This document shows, piece after piece, positions 24,302 to 37,073 of a stretch of 64,000 bases of DNA (position 1 is its first letter; each line of letters starts with the position of its first letter). Source of the stretch: Sphaerosporella brunnea. Taxonomy: Eukaryota; Ascomycota; Pezizomycetes; Pezizales; Pyronemataceae. Where the stretch lies: positions 49,554 to 113,553 of the forward strand of contig VXIS01000139.1 in assembly GCA_008704415.1 (NCBI GenBank), given 5' to 3'. The translations under genes and the position numbers were made by a program. The notes under the pieces are model-generated. The model did not search any database and had not been told where the DNA came from. It worked only from the letters and a program-made list of their open reading frames with translations.

Positions 24302-25365
24302 TCCGCGTTTGGGGGTTGGAGGTTGACGGTTTGAGGTAGGTGAGAACAAAGAGCTTGGGTTGTGGTATGAAGTGGTTTTTTGGGCCGGGATGCGGGGAAA
24401 GGTAGGTTCAGGAAAGAAGTCGTCGAGTGAGGGTGGATTTTGGGGCGATGGGAAGAGCGAGGGAAAGAAAAGAAGCTCCAGGAAAAAGTCAAAAGCCGAA
24501 TTAAAAGGCTTGGCAACAATTAAAAATTCAGAAGGCCAAGACACAGTTCCACTTGCCGCATAAGGCTAGCAACTACCTGATTTGTAGAGTACAATTGGCT
24601 TCACAAAAGATCACTCAGCATTCAGCAAAACCGACAGTCGAGAGTTTGCGATTTCATCTTAAATTCTAAATCGGCGATGGCAACTGAGGGCTCTTGGCAA
24701 TTCCAAACTCTCTAGTAAACCGTAAGAGCACTTCACGCACTCCGCTAGCATCGCATCGGCGCTAAGCTGTTATGGTAATGGGCGACGCACAGCCACACCT
24801 TCGTTCACACCTGGGTGACACCGTCCGGATCCTCTTCTTCAGTTTTGTTCCAAACAAGTCAACCAAGAGGCCAAATTGAACCTCTCAACTAGCTCTATCC
24901 AGCCATGTTCTCAAAAATAGACCGCCACAAGAAACCAAATTTCTTGCCTAGAAATCCTGTACTGACGCTACATCTCATGAAACTCATGAAAACAAAACTC
25001 CTTACAGAGGGGGACTTTGTTTTCCTAACCTTGCCCTTCTGCGACTTGGGAGTGCAGCCGGACGGATTACGTCACCCACTCGCGAATCGCCACTACTGCG
25101 GGGTGGAATCCGGGCCCAACGAAGGGATTTGATTGTATTTTGTTGATTGATGATCGCTGTCTAGCTAATAAGCATCCGGAATGCATATAGATAGAAAGAC
25201 TGTCACAGACAGGACCTTGCCACTTGATGCCCCCCATTGCACGATTTTTGACCAGCGAAAGAAAAAACAAAAAAAAAAAAGACCCTAAACAACCCAGTAG
25301 AAGAAAACCGAAAGACTTGAAACCAGAGCAAAACTCCTCGCTACAATATAAAGCGGGTCCATACG
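24302..25365. other. Intergenic region
   Basis: Promoter of the SR gene and 3' flank of CSN3. An A-rich run is at ~25260-25280. No coding region is supported. Confidence 0.4.
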
Positions 25366-27113
25366 CTAATCTTCGAAATCTGGCATCATGGCCTCTTCTG
25401 GGTCCTCGTCTCCCCATCCAGGTGCATAGTCTAGTTCCATCATATCTGAATCCATGGTCATAAGACCACCCGAGGGGTTGCCTCCGCCGGCGCTCTTCGA
25501 TTGCTTCAGAGCATACTGTATGTACTCTCTGGTCAGGCCAAGATTTTTATCCATCTGCTTGACTTGCTTGTTCAAAGTAACAATGCGTTGAATCTGCTCT
25601 TCTAATGCTTGAAGATTGCGGAATTCTTCAATCGGATTGCTGTCAAAATGGACGGTAGTCTGCGATAGCGCTGGATCTGAAGCGGACTGCGAGAGTGAGG
25701 CACTGATCTCGTCTCTCTCGATCTACACAGTGTGTCAGCTGCTGCTTGCAATCCCAGTAGACCGGCGTCGATGCTGACCATTCCTAGTATCAAGCGCTCG
25801 GTTTCCTCCTTGCTGCCGACATCACCGCCTCTTCCTGTCGCATCAAACTTCTTCCGCGCAATATCATGTACACCAAGTGTTACGTAGGTGTCTCTCAGCG
25901 CGATAATTCGCATCCGACGGAAAGCTTCCATGCACTGTGCCGCCAGCCCTGAATTTCCGTCCAGCCTGAACTGTTCAGAGGTCAACTCGACTTCCTGGCG
26001 GAACTGAGCTGCATCTCCAGACTTAAAGACCTGTGCAAACGAGTCGTAAGGTTTTGCCAACGCCTTGTAGGCGCGGACAGAAAAGATCGAGGTAGACTTT
26101 GGCAACGCCGGAGGCTCCTTCGAACAGTCAGCTAATCCCCTACACGGAACTTGAATACATGATGCGAATTGTACCTTTCCGTCCAACAGCAATCCAATCA
26201 GGACAAACTTCTTGTATGCCTCGACCTGGATTATGGAACAAGCGCTGCCAGGTGCAGCAATGGCCTCATTAAAGTCAGTCTGTAGTCCTTTCGCAGGTCA
26301 AATCAACAACCTACGTGTGACAGATAATCTAGGGCCCGTCTCCACTTCTTGACTCCGGCGTACAGCATTCCACCGTACAGGTAGAATTCTAACACATCTC
26401 TGTACCCCACCTCGAAGCCCTTCCCGCCGACATCGTCCAACTTGATGCTCTTCGAGGCCGGAAAGTCGAAAACGTCGACTTCAAGGACGGGCAGCGCATC
26501 ACGGTAGCATTTTGCCTGCAGGCACAGCCGGGTGAATAGAGTGTGCATGAACGAGAAGTGTGACGGGTTCGAGTGAAGGATAGCCTTCTTAAGCGGCTTA
26601 ACTGCTAGTATTGGCTGCATCAAAGAATCAGTTCCCGTTTGAAGTAGCATGTCTCGTCGAATAAAACCGCAAGAACGCACCCTATCGATCTCTGCCGCGT
26701 GCTTGCAAAACGCATCGGCAACTCTCCGGAACTCTCTCTGAGCATGCTTGATCTGTCTTGGATCGAAACTTTCGAGGAAGCTGGTGATGTACTGCCAGTT
26801 AACTTCCAGCGCGTTACGTCCACCGACATCGAACTTCGCCGCCCTGGAAACCTGTTAGAGCTTGCCCTCATATGGCACTCACAGCTTGCCCGATTCACAT
26901 CGACACGTACAAGACGAATATGTATGATAGACTGTTTCTTGCGGGATTCAATAGATCGAGCAAGTTTGTTCCGTTGACGTTGGACGCCAGGTTGGACGCG
27001 GAAACCTTGTTGAGACAGTTGACGAGCAAGGCATTGCATTGTTTCGACAGCTCCGCCTCAGAAAGATCCATCGAGGAAGGGAAGGCGACGAGCTGTTCAA
27101 CTAACTTCTCCAT
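25366..27113 (-). CDS. CSN3: COP9 signalosome subunit 3
   Basis: Six exons: 26911..27113, 26681..26843, 26315..26614, 26175..26279, 25779..26117, 25366..25722; 488 aa. The N-terminus (MEKLVEQLVAFPSS, then LLDLLNPARNSLSYIFVL) is the conserved CSN3 start. The middle (VKPLKKAILHSNPSHFSFMH; VLEFYLYGGMLYAGVKKWRR; IIQVEAYKKFVLIGLLLDGK) and the PCI/winged-helix end (RMRIIALRDTYVTLGVHDIA, then ISASLSQSASDPALSQTTVHF) follow in order. The tail is acidic (MDSDMMELDYAPGWGDEDPE). CSN3 is a scaffold subunit of the complex that removes Nedd8 from cullins; in Aspergillus the complex controls development and light responses. All five introns close in phase, so the gene is likely functional. Confidence 0.92.
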
Positions 27114-27443
27114 GGCTGAAGAGAGGTAGGTAGGGGTGGGGTTCTAGTTGATAGGTGTTGCGCCGGCGATTCCGCTCGAGAGAGGAGGAGGATGGCAGAT
27201 GGAGGTTTGGGGCTTCTTTATTCTATGTTGTCGACGCGAGTTGATAGGAGAGCTCCCAGCTGCCTCTTCTTTTTGTGCAGTGGTGTTGCGATGTTGCTTA
27301 CTGCTCAGCACTGAACTCTGATATGTAATTCATTCATTCAGCCTCCACCCCACCATCGTGGTGGACATCTGCCAAGCAAACTCACCCACTCCCTCTCACC
27401 ATCCGCATCGCTGAACCTCCCCAACCCAATCCGAAAATTAGCC
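27114..27443. promoter_or_regulatory. Divergent promoter of CSN3 and PRO2
   Basis: 330 bp between the two start codons. It is C-rich on the PRO2 side (27340-27440), a composition often seen in fungal core promoters. No specific site is assigned. Confidence 0.5.
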
Positions 27444-28854
27444 ATGTCTACATCGCCAGTCGATATTGCCCGCACGGCTTCTCTCGCTTCTAGAACCCTC
27501 AAAGCTGTTTCTGGCGCTGACCGGAATGCCGCTCTCACCGCTGTCCACGCTGCTCTCGCAAAGTCTCAAGATGCGATCCTCGAGGCCAACCAAAAGGATA
27601 TGCAGGCGGCGCAGAAGCTGATAGACGCCGGAAAGATGCGCCAGTCATTGGCGAAGCGCCTCTTCCTGAGCCAGAGCAAGTGGGACGGTATGCTTGAGGG
27701 AATTCTGGACGTGCGGGACCTGGAGGATCCTGGTATGATTCATACTTCTTCGGTATGATTGTATAACGCGCGATTGACCTGCCCCCGTCCCACCCGCAGT
27801 CGGAAAAGTTACGCTTGCTACAAAACTCGATGACGGCTTGGATCTTTACCGGCTCACGTGCCCCATCGGCGTGCTGTTGGTCATCTTCGAGGCCCGTCCG
27901 GAGGTCATCGCGAATATCACGGCTCTGGCGCTCAAGTCTGGGAATGCTGTCATCTTGAAGGGGGGCAAGGAGAGCACCAACTCTTTCTCTGCCATCGCGA
28001 AGGTGGTTTCCGAAGCCCTAGCATCGACAGCGATCCCTCCTGGCGCGGTGCAACTGGTCGAGACCCGCGAGGACGTAAGCGCGCTGTTGGACCAAGATCA
28101 GTACATCGATCTCGTAATCCCTCGGGGTGGTAACGAGCTGGTCCGTCACATCAAAGAGAACACCAAGATTCCCGTCATGGGCCACGCTGACGGGCTGTGC
28201 GCTATCTATGTGCATTCGGACGCCGATGTCGAGAAGGCAGCGAAAGTCGTTCTCGACGCGAAGACAGACTATCCGGCCGCCTGCAATGCTGTAGAGACCC
28301 TTTTGGTTCACGAGTCGGCTGCGACGACCGTACTGCCCAAGATCGCCTCGACGCTCTTGCAAGCGGGCGTGTCTCTACGCTGCGATCCCGTTTCGAAGGC
28401 CGCACTAAAATCCTCCACTCTCGACCCAGCGCACAAACTCATCCTACAGGAAGCCACAGACCAAGACTTCGACACTGAGTTCTTGGAGCTGACAATAGCC
28501 GTCAAAACCGTGTCTGGACTGGACGAGGCTATTCTCCACATCAACGCACACAGTTCTGGCCACACCGATGCGATTCTGACCGAATCGAAGGAGACCGCTG
28601 AGAGCTTCATGAACAGAGTCGACTCTGCTGGCGTCTTCTGGAATTGCAGTACTAGATTTGCGGATGGGTTCAGATATGGATTTGGCACGGAGGTTGGCAT
28701 CTCGACCAACAAGATCCACGCCAGAGGACCTGTCGGGCTGGAGGGATTGACCATCCACAAATACCAGCTTCGTGGCAATGGGCAGGGAGCCTCCGATTAC
28801 GGGGCTGGAAAGCGGGCATACCTGCACCAAAAGATTGAGAATGTGGAAATCTAG
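27444..28854 (+). CDS. PRO2: Gamma-glutamyl phosphate reductase
   Basis: Exons 27444..27732 and 27800..28854 give 447 aa, close to yeast Pro2. It reduces gamma-glutamyl phosphate with NADPH to glutamate-5-semialdehyde in proline synthesis. Visible family marks: LEANQKDM near residue 50, CPIGVLLVIFEARPEVI, LKGGKEST, PRGGNELVRHI, VMGHADGLCAIYV, YPAACNAVETLLVH (the catalytic cysteine), and RFADGFRYGFGTEVGISTNK with RGPVGLEGLT near the end. The intron removes 67 nt and joins EDP-VGKVTLAT in phase. The gamma-glutamyl kinase partner is not in the window. Confidence 0.95.
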
Positions 28855-29674
28855 AGCAGATGTGTTTTTTTTTTATCTGGGATACATATTTGCTCACAGT
28901 ACGGTAACAAGTAGTTTGTTCCTAGAAAGATACCTGAGACTCTAGATTACTTGTTCCTGGGTGGATGAATAAAAGTTGTTTGTGGTCCTCGTAATTAGTT
29001 TCAATTTGGCCAGTGCGGAATGTGAAGCGCGGACTCGGGACTGCGAGTGCAAAGGAAGCTGAAGTGCGGCGGTGGGCGGAAAAGGAAGTGCGCGGGGGTC
29101 GGGGGGCGGACTGCGAACTCCTTCTCAAGAGTAGTGGGGGGCCTGTGACATCTACTAGTACGAGGGCTTCGCACACGGAGCAGCCCAAGCGTTTCACAAT
29201 CTGATCTCCAGCCCGTCCCATGGTACGTATACACACACACATCGGCCCACCGGCCCTGAGTCAGTCAGTCCCTGCACGCTCGGCAGCGACGGTCACTTTT
29301 TACCTGGTATAAGTGCTGAAGCTGGCGCGGACTTGATCCCCCGGAACGCAAAAATTGTGTTCTGGCGCCTGCGGTCTCCATACATACCTAGGTACTTAAG
29401 TACCTATCAAAAGTGGGGTTGCTCTCGGTAAACCCCAAGACGTCATTTACCTAGGTAGGTAGTCGGCAGCGCCCTGAAGAGAGAGAGGAAACCGACGGGT
29501 GCATGCATAAGAAACCTGCGAGCTCCCTCTCTGTGGCGTTGCCATATATATATCCACCCTCCTCCCCGCCCCTCGTTGATTTATAAGGCCAGCTTGGAGT
29601 TCCATATACATCTCTGCATTCTGCTGTTTCCCCTATCCTATCTCTGTCGTTTTCCATACACAATTCGCACAAAT
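28855..29674. other. Intergenic region with an 18-bp perfect palindrome
   Basis: 3' flank of PRO2 and promoter of the oxoprolinase gene. It contains a T run (28866-28874), a short ACACAC tract (~29231), and the palindrome TAGGTACTTAAGTACCTA at 29389-29406, with a related ACCTAGGTAGGTAG at ~29450. The last 60 bp before the ATG at 29675 are T/C-rich. Confidence 0.6.
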
Positions 29675-32600
29675 ATGCCTGGAATCAGGATCGCAATTGA
29701 TGTTAGTTACCATCTTGCTCGCCGCCGTTTTTAGGCCCGGTGCTGACGCTGCATAAAGCGGGGAGGAACCTTCACGGACTGCGTGGGAAACCCGGGAACG
29801 GGAAAGCTTGAGGACGACGTCATCATCAAGCTTTTGTCTGTCGACCCGCAGAACTACGACGATGCGCCGCTGGAGGGTATCAGGAGGCTGTTGGAGCGGT
29901 TTACAGGGAAGAAGATCCCACGGGGCCAGCCCTTGGATACCTCAGAAATAGGTTCGTGTAATCCACCTCTCCGATTCCACGGCGGATATTCACACCAAGC
30001 TAGAGTCCATTCGCATGGGCACAACGGTGGCTACAAACGCCCTGCTGGAACGAAAGGGAGAGAAGTGCGCTCTTATCACCACTAAGGGATTTAAAGATTG
30101 CCTGGTAATCGGTATGGTTCCGGCCTTCCGGCGGGCGTGAAGGTTTAGCTAAAACGGACACAGGCAACCAGTCCCGCCCCAAGATCTTTGATTTGGCCAT
30201 CCACAAGCCCGATGTGCTCTACCAGACCGTTCTCGAGATCGACGAGCGAGTGACCCTAGAAGATTTCGCTGAGCACCCCGAGCGGTTAACCACGGATGTT
30301 TCGGCGGCCAATGACGAGAACCTCGTCGTAGGTCTCTCCGGAGAGGCAGTGCGCATCCTGCAGAGGCCAGACGAGGAGAGAATACGTCAAGACTTGGGGA
30401 AGCTGTACAAAGAAGGATACCGTTCAATTGCAGTGTGTTTGATGCATTCGTACACGTTTCCGCATCATGAGGCCTTGGTTGGAAAGATTGCCAACGAGAT
30501 TGGGTTCACGCATATCTCCTTGTCGTCGGCGTTGATGCCCATGATCAAGCTTATTCCCCGAGCGACGAGTGCCACTGCAGATGCCTATCTTACCCCAGAG
30601 ATTCGGCGATACATCGATGGCTTTTCCAAGGGTTTCGAGGGTGGTCTCGGCTCGGAGAGCGTCAAGAACTCCGAGAGCAGCAGAGGCGCGAGATGCGAGT
30701 TCATGCAGAGTGACGGCGGTCTAGTCGACGTTTCGCGATTCAGTGGCCTGCGGGCTATCCTGTCCGGCCCTGCTGGAGGTGTGGTTGGATATGCGTTGAC
30801 TTCATATGACCCGGAGACTAAGATACCTGTCATTGGTTTTGACATGGGTGGAACCAGCACGGATGTCTCTCGTTACGGTTCCGGGAGATACGAGCATGTG
30901 TTCGAGACCACAACGGCCGGCGTCACAATTCAGAGCCCACAACTCGATATCAACACCGTAGCTGCCGGAGGAGGTTCTCGCCTGTTCTGGAAGAACGGCT
31001 TGTTCGTGGTCGGCCCTGAGTCGGCTGGTGCACATCCTGGCCCGGCTTGTTACCGGAAGGGCGGCCCTTTGACGGTAACAGATGCGAACCTGTTCCTTGG
31101 TCGCCTGCTCCCTGAGTTCTTCCCCAAGATCTTTGGAAAGAACGAATGCGAAGGATTGGATGAAGCTGCCAGCCGAAAGCTCTTTGAGGAGCTCACAGCT
31201 CAAATCAATAAGGAACTCGGCAAAAATATGGATGCCGAAGAGGTCGCTTATGGGTTCATTAAGATCGCCAACGAGACGATGACTCGGCCCATCAGGAGCT
31301 TGACGGAAGCGAAGGGTTACGACACCAGTCAGCATCGTCTGGCCACTTTCGGAGGTGCCGGCGGTCAGCATGCCGTGGCCATCGCGGAGAGCTTGGGAAT
31401 CAGTCAGATCTTAGTTCACAGATACTCCTCCGTCCTCTCCGCCTATGGAATGGCATTGGCAGATGTTGTCCATGAAGTCCAGGAGCCTAGCTCGGTGGTA
31501 TTTTCGGATCAGGAAATGGCTCCCCTGGCGGAACGTCTGGATGGACTGAAGGAGAAGGCCAGTGCTGCGCTTGCCGACCAAGGATTCTCTCAGAAGGATA
31601 TTGTTTTCGAGGAATACCTGAACATGCGGTATCGCGGAACCGAATCGGCTTTGATGGTCGTCAAGCCCGACGCAGCCGAGTTCAGCGGCGAGGAAAATGC
31701 GTATGGGAAGGCATTTATTAGGCAACACCAACAGGAGTTCGGGTTTACTCTGCCGGACAGAGACATACTTGTGGACGATATTCGGGTGCGAGGCATTGGC
31801 AAGAGCAACATTGAGATGGAGAAGACGGTGGATCAACAGCTCAAGGAGCTCAAGCCCAAAGAAGTCGACCCTAACAAGAAGGAATTTACCAAGAGTATCT
31901 ATTTCGAGGGTGGCAGGAGAGAGGCGCCCGTTTTCAGGCTTGAAAAGCTCGAGGTTGGCGACAGGATCAAGGGACCTGCCATGCTAGCCGACGGAACCCA
32001 GACGGTTGTTGTCACTCCCGGAGCGACTGCATTGATTCTGTACACGCACATCGTGATCAACATTGGGGAGACGGCAGATGAAGGCCCAAAGAAGCTTAGT
32101 ACAGACAAGGTGGATCCGATTATGCTCAGTATCTTTGCGCATAGATTCATGGCGATTGCGGAGCAAATGGGAAGGGCTTTACAGAAGACTAGTGTCAGCA
32201 CCAACGTGAAAGAGAGACTGGACTATTCCTGTGCTCTGTTTGACGCTGAAGGTGGATTGGTTGCCAATGGTAATTCCAATATAGGCTTCTGTTTTTGAGG
32301 ATATCTGCTGACCATCCCAGCACCGCATCTACCAGTTCATCTGGGTAGTATGTCTACCTGTATTAGGACCCAGGCAGCGATTTGGAAGGGTAAACTGAAG
32401 CCTGGAGATGTTTTGGTCTCAAACCACCCCGAATTCGGTGGCACTCATCTGCCTGGTAAGAAAGTTCGAACTGCGTGTGGATCAAGCTTGATAACTGACA
32501 GCTCTCAGATATCACTGTTATCACCCCTGCTTTCAGTGGCGACAAGATCATTTTCTACGTCGCCTCTCGAGCCCACCATGCCGACATTGGAGGAATCCTA

Positions 32601-34030
32601 CCAGGATCCATGCCTCCTAACTCCCGCGAGCTGTGCCAGGAAGGTGCGGCCATTAAGAGCGAGAAATTGGTCTCCGAAGGTCACTTCGATGAAAAGCGTA
32701 TGACTGAACTTCTGCTGGAGGAACCCGCGCAGTATCCTGGTTGCAGTGGAACCCGTTGCCTGGCAGACAATATCAATGACCTCAAGGCCCAGGTCGCAGC
32801 GAACCAGAAGGGTATCAACTTGATATCCTCCCTGATCGAAGACTATGGCGAGGAAGTGGTGCAGCATTACATGATCAGCATCCAGAACAACGCTGAGCAG
32901 AGTGTCAGAGCTTTGTTGAAGGATGTGTACAAACGCTTTGAGGGCAAAAACCTGGTCGCGAAGGACTTCATGGATGACGGCTCGCCCATTTGCTTGAAAG
33001 TTGAAATTGACCCTGTCAAGGGTGAGGCGGTCTTCGACTTCGAGGGCACTGGCCCAGAGGTGTATGGTGAGTGGTGATCCAATTCCTATACATTCCAGGC
33101 CATTGACAGTCTCTACTAGGAAACACCAATGCGCCTGAAGCAGTAACCTATTCCGCTATCATCTACTGCCTGCGCTGTCTCATTTCCCAGGATATCCCGC
33201 TAAACCAGGGATGCCTAAAACCGGTCCACGTCAAGATCCCCAAGGACTCATTCCTCAGCCCCAGTGACGGTGCAGCGGTGGTGGGTGGCAATGTTCTCAC
33301 CAGCCAGCGAATCACTGATGTCGTCCTTAAAGCCTTCCAGGCTTGTGCTGCCTCTCAGGGCGATTGCAACAATCTCACCTTCGGGTATGGCGGGCACGTC
33401 GAGGGCAAAGGTCATGTCAATGGCTTTGGATACTACGAAACCATTGCGGGTGGTAGTGGCGCCGGTCCCAACTGGGACGGTACCTCGGGTGTCCACACAC
33501 ACATGACCAACACCCGCATCACCGATGCGGAGGTGTTCGAACGAAGATACCCAGTTATCTTGCGGGAGTTCTCCATCCGGGAGGGATCAGGTGGAAAGGG
33601 AGAGTACATGGGTGGTGACGGTGTTATTCGTGACATCGAGTTCCGTGTACCTGTTCAGGTCTCTATCCTAAGTGAGCGAAGGGTCTACCGGCCCTATGGA
33701 ATGGCAGGAGGAGAGGATGCTCAGTGCGGACTGAACTTGTGGGTTAGAAAGGTTAAGGGCACGGAGGAGGGTAAACAGGCCTTTAGGCACATTAATATGG
33801 GTGGTAAGTGGCGGACTTGTCTTTTGAATCTACAGCGGCTAACTCAGTGTGAAGGTAAAAATACTGCGTCGATGCGGCCAGGTGAGAGGATCATCGTATG
33901 CACCCCCGGCGGAGGTGGTTATGGAACTCCCGAAGACAGGAAGGAAAAAGTAGAGAGAGCGCATGACCCTACCCATTCGTGGAAAGGGGGAAGTTTGGCG
34001 TCCAGGGCGGCAACCCAGGAGACAAATTAG
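29675..34030 (+). CDS. OXP1: 5-oxoprolinase (ATP-hydrolysing), gamma-glutamyl cycle
   Basis: Eight exons: 29675..29701, 29759..29951, 30004..30111, 30164..32269, 32321..32455, 32509..33066, 33120..33803, 33855..34030; 1328 aa, near the usual ~1290. It opens 5-oxo-L-proline to glutamate using ATP. The N-terminal hydantoinase-A-like half shows DRGGTFTDC (residues ~10-18), [40 protein letters not shown] and [13 protein letters not shown]. The C-terminal hydantoinase-B-like half shows [23 protein letters not shown] (split by frame only), [20 protein letters not shown] and the final [10 protein letters not shown]. The 13 nt between exon ends (MG-GKNTAS) remove a short insertion seen in the unspliced frame. 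Both halves are fused in one chain, as in eukaryotic oxoprolinases. Confidence 0.94.
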
Positions 34031-34585
34031 GTTGTGAATGCGCTAGATCATATGTAGGTATTGGGCTACCTATCTCTTGGTGGAGTTCTTATGCTGTTTT
34101 TTGCAAAAGTCAAGTTGGTCAGATATCATTGGGGATTTCAATGGGGCGTTTGAGTAATGGATGTTGTTGACTTCATCGTATGCCACTCGGCTTTGCCACT
34201 GTCTAAATGAGAGTGTTGGGCTAAAGATTGGAGCGCTTGCCTCCCAAAGAGCCTATCTCAGAGCATGTCACCTAGAATTGAGGCTTCATGACTCGGATCT
34301 TGGCTGTTGTGGGTTTGTCAGAATTAATGAGGCTGAACGGAGTCATGCCACGCGTCCACATAGTGAAAGATCGACACACTGAGGTAACTTGAAGAGTCTT
34401 TACCCACCAGAGACATTGACACGCGAGGCTTTTGGGGCCTATTGAGGGATGGATTGACTGGCATGAACTGCCAGGCCATGTCATGGCATAGCTTGTACAA
34501 ACTCATTATATATCACAACGATATGCTGAGACGCTCGTTCGATCGCAATAACTATCTGTATATATGATAAACAAAAATAATCGAA
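34031..34585. other. Intergenic region between convergent genes
   Basis: 3' flanks of OXP1 (+) and the ankyrin gene (-). AT-rich towards 34500-34580. No gene or repeat was recognised. Confidence 0.35.
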
Positions 34586-35710
34586 TTACATTTCTTTGCG
34601 GGAGGCAGCCAGAATTTGTTCCACGGTGGACCTTATGGTCGAACCCGAAGCCCATCGACTGCACGCTTCATCAATTGGCGTCTTCCCTGCGTGATTTTTG
34701 GCCTCCAAACTACCCCCGCCCTGTATCAACACTGGCAATACACGATGCTTCCCCATCCTGACGGCCAGGTGCAGCGGCGTATCCCCGAGTTCATCGGCGG
34801 CGGTACATTCCGCGCCCTTCTCAAGCAACAGTCTCGCAGTATCAACAAGCCCCCACATAGCCACTGTGTGCAAGGGCGTCAACCCGTCAGAAGTCTTCCC
34901 GTTGACCTCCACGCCGGCATGCAAAAGCCTAGCAGCAAACTCAACCATCACAGCATCGTCAGGGCCCCGCAGATGGTGCAAAAGCGACCCTCCATTGATG
35001 TGATCTTTTGCGTGGACATCGGCGCCAAGCTCAAGCAGTCTCTTGAATGTCCCGACAGTCGAGGACTGGAGGGCGAAAAACAGCGCGTTCGTACCGCCGC
35101 TGCAAACCGGGCGCTGTCTATAGTCTGGTGATGCTGGAGGCGTGCCAAGGTTGATGTCGGTTCCGAGCTCGCACAGCTTTTCGATGACTTCGATCCAGCC
35201 GTGCTGTGCGGCTAGATGCAGAACCGGGGCACCGTGCTGCCCCGGAGTAGCCCCATGCGTGAGCAGCAGCAATGTCATGTCGGCATCATCTGAGCGTGTT
35301 GCGATCGTGAGCGGAGTATAACAGGCACCGTATTGGCCCCCAAAGTACTCGCAGCTCCCGCGCTGCCAGTTGGGATCTACGCCTAATGCTAGTAGACGCC
35401 GGGCCAGGTCCAGCTTGTTGTTTCGTGCGGCCCATTGAAGAACTGAGGGATCTAATGGATAGCCAATGTTCTGGCTTGCAACCGCGGCATTCAAGACCAA
35501 CTTGTCCAGGACGGGGGCTGCGATGGCAAAGAAGCGGCGACAGGTGAGAGCAAAGTTGATAGTCTCGTTGACCGCACATTGGTACGCGTAGGAGCTGAGG
35601 GCCGGACGAGGCAGAGGGCAGCCCTTTGGCCTGAAGGCACTTGGGACGGGCTCGGCTAGGACGTCTAGTACGCAGCGCATCAGATCGACGGGAAAATCCT
35701 GGAGCGGCAT
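34586..35710 (-). CDS. Ankyrin-repeat protein with an F-box-like N-terminus
   Basis: Single exon, 374 aa, from ATG at 35710. Residues 1-55 (LQDFPVDLMRCVLDVLAEP, then INFALTCRRFFAIAAPVLDK) resemble a degenerate F-box: a leading LxxxPxDL and a later LTCRRF. Ankyrin repeats follow from residue ~85: LARRLLALGVDPNW, APVLHLAAQHGWIEVIEKLC, FFALQSSTVGTFKRLLELGA, GLTPLHTVAMWGLVDTARLL and GDTPLHLAVRMGKHRVLPVL, ending in GKTPIDEACSRW. F-box plus ankyrin proteins are common in filamentous ascomycetes and probably select substrates for SCF ubiquitin ligases; that role is inferred. Pairing with Skp1 is untested. Confidence 0.82.
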   Translation of the reverse strand: MPLQDFPVDLMRCVLDVLAEPVPSAFRPKGCPLPRPALSSYAYQCAVNETINFALTCRRFFAIAAPVLDKLVLNAAVASQNIGYPLDPSVLQWAARNNKLDLARRLLALGVDPNWQRGSCEYFGGQYGACYTPLTIATRSDDADMTLLLLTHGATPGQHGAPVLHLAAQHGWIEVIEKLCELGTDINLGTPPASPDYRQRPVCSGGTNALFFALQSSTVGTFKRLLELGADVHAKDHINGGSLLHHLRGPDDAVMVEFAARLLHAGVEVNGKTSDGLTPLHTVAMWGLVDTARLLLEKGAECTAADELGDTPLHLAVRMGKHRVLPVLIQGGGSLEAKNHAGKTPIDEACSRWASGSTIRSTVEQILAASRKEM

Positions 35711-36155
35711 TTGGAGGGTCTTTGAGGGGAGCAGCTAAGCGGGGAATTCGTAAGGCTGAGTTTGAAGGAACAACCGCCATCTAGTTACTTAAGAAGTGTA
35801 TCTATGCACAAAAACCAGAAGACGCTGTTCCTCCTTCAAACGAGGATATCTCATTTAGATAATTGTGAAGTAGTGAAGCAGCTAAGTACCAAGGCTTCGA
35901 TAATTGCTCTGGACAGTGACAGTTCCCGTCGTCTTTGCTTAGTCAGCAGAGGTGCGAGGGTTTCCTCCCTGACAAACCCTAATCTGTGTGGGCCTAAAAG
36001 GCAGCGCAAGTTTCAGCAGTCCTCCCGCCGAACACGCTTCCCACACACGCAACTTGCAACTCGCCTGAACTGGGAGAATTGCACGAACGTCGACAATCCA
36101 GAACCTCCCGCCCACCCAGCCAGCCGACCGACGAACTAACTCCACAGCCAGAGCC
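35711..36155. promoter_or_regulatory. Divergent promoter of the ankyrin and eL18 genes
   Basis: 445 bp between start codons. The stretch just before the eL18 ATG is C/A-rich (36100-36155), as is common in highly expressed fungal genes. No defined site is assigned. Confidence 0.4.
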
Positions 36156-37073
36156 ATGGGGTAAGAGTTCTCCCCGTTTCTTCGAAATCTACAAGTGAAG
36201 CAAATCGCTGACTGTGAAAACAGTATCGATCTTGATCACAGGAGGCCTTCTCACCACCGCAAGGTACGACTACACCACCACACCCCATCCCCCCGCTACT
36301 TCCCTTGGTTTTGGCGTCGCTCGATATGGAATGGGGAGGAGATATGGAGCAAGCTTGAGAAGTGCGAATGGGCAAGAGGAGGAAGAATTGGCAGCAGAGA
36401 ATATCGCAAAGCATCACTGTCGGCGGCGTGACCAAATTGGACTGGCAAGCTGACGGGTCGTGTTTTCCACCAAATAGGCGGCGAAGAGCGACAATGTGTA
36501 CATCAAGCTTCTCGTGAAGTTGTACCGCTTCCTTGCCCGCCGCACCGACAGCAACTTCAACAAGGTCATCCTGCGCCGGTTGTTTATGTCGAAGATTAAC
36601 CGCCCCCCGGTGTCGCTCTCCAAGATCGCGCGTTACGCTGCCAACCCCCACGTCAACAAGGAGAACCCCAAGAACAACGAGCGGACCGTCGTCATTGTCG
36701 GCACCGTCACCGATGACAACCGTCTTCTCTCCATCCCCAAGGTTTCGGTTGCCGCTCTCCGTTTCACCGCTACCGCCCGTGCTCGCATCGAGGCTGCCGG
36801 TGGAGAGGCTATCACTCTTGACCAGCTTGCTCTGCGCAGCCCTACTGGCTCCAACACCCTCCTCCTCCGTGGACCCAAGAACTCGCGGGAAGCCGTCAAG
36901 CACTTCGGTTTCGGTCCCCACAAGCACAAGAAGCCGTATGTTTTTATCTGCACTTGTTAGTTCATGAATGTGGCGTGGCAGGATGCTGACGGTTCATTAG
37001 TTACGTGGAGTCCAAGGGCCGGAAGTTCGAGCGTGCCCGTGGTCGCCGCAACAGCCGTGGTTTCAAGGTTTAA
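36156..37073 (+). CDS. RPL18: 60S ribosomal protein eL18
   Basis: Four exons: 36156..36160, 36224..36263, 36478..36935, 37001..37073; 191 aa. The first exon is only 5 nt (ATG plus two bases of Gly2); splicing gives [27 protein letters not shown], the conserved eL18 start. Later family segments include [49 protein letters not shown] and the basic tail [18 protein letters not shown]. It is a component of the large cytosolic ribosomal subunit. A tiny first exon with an early intron is common in fungal ribosomal protein genes. Confidence 0.96.
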
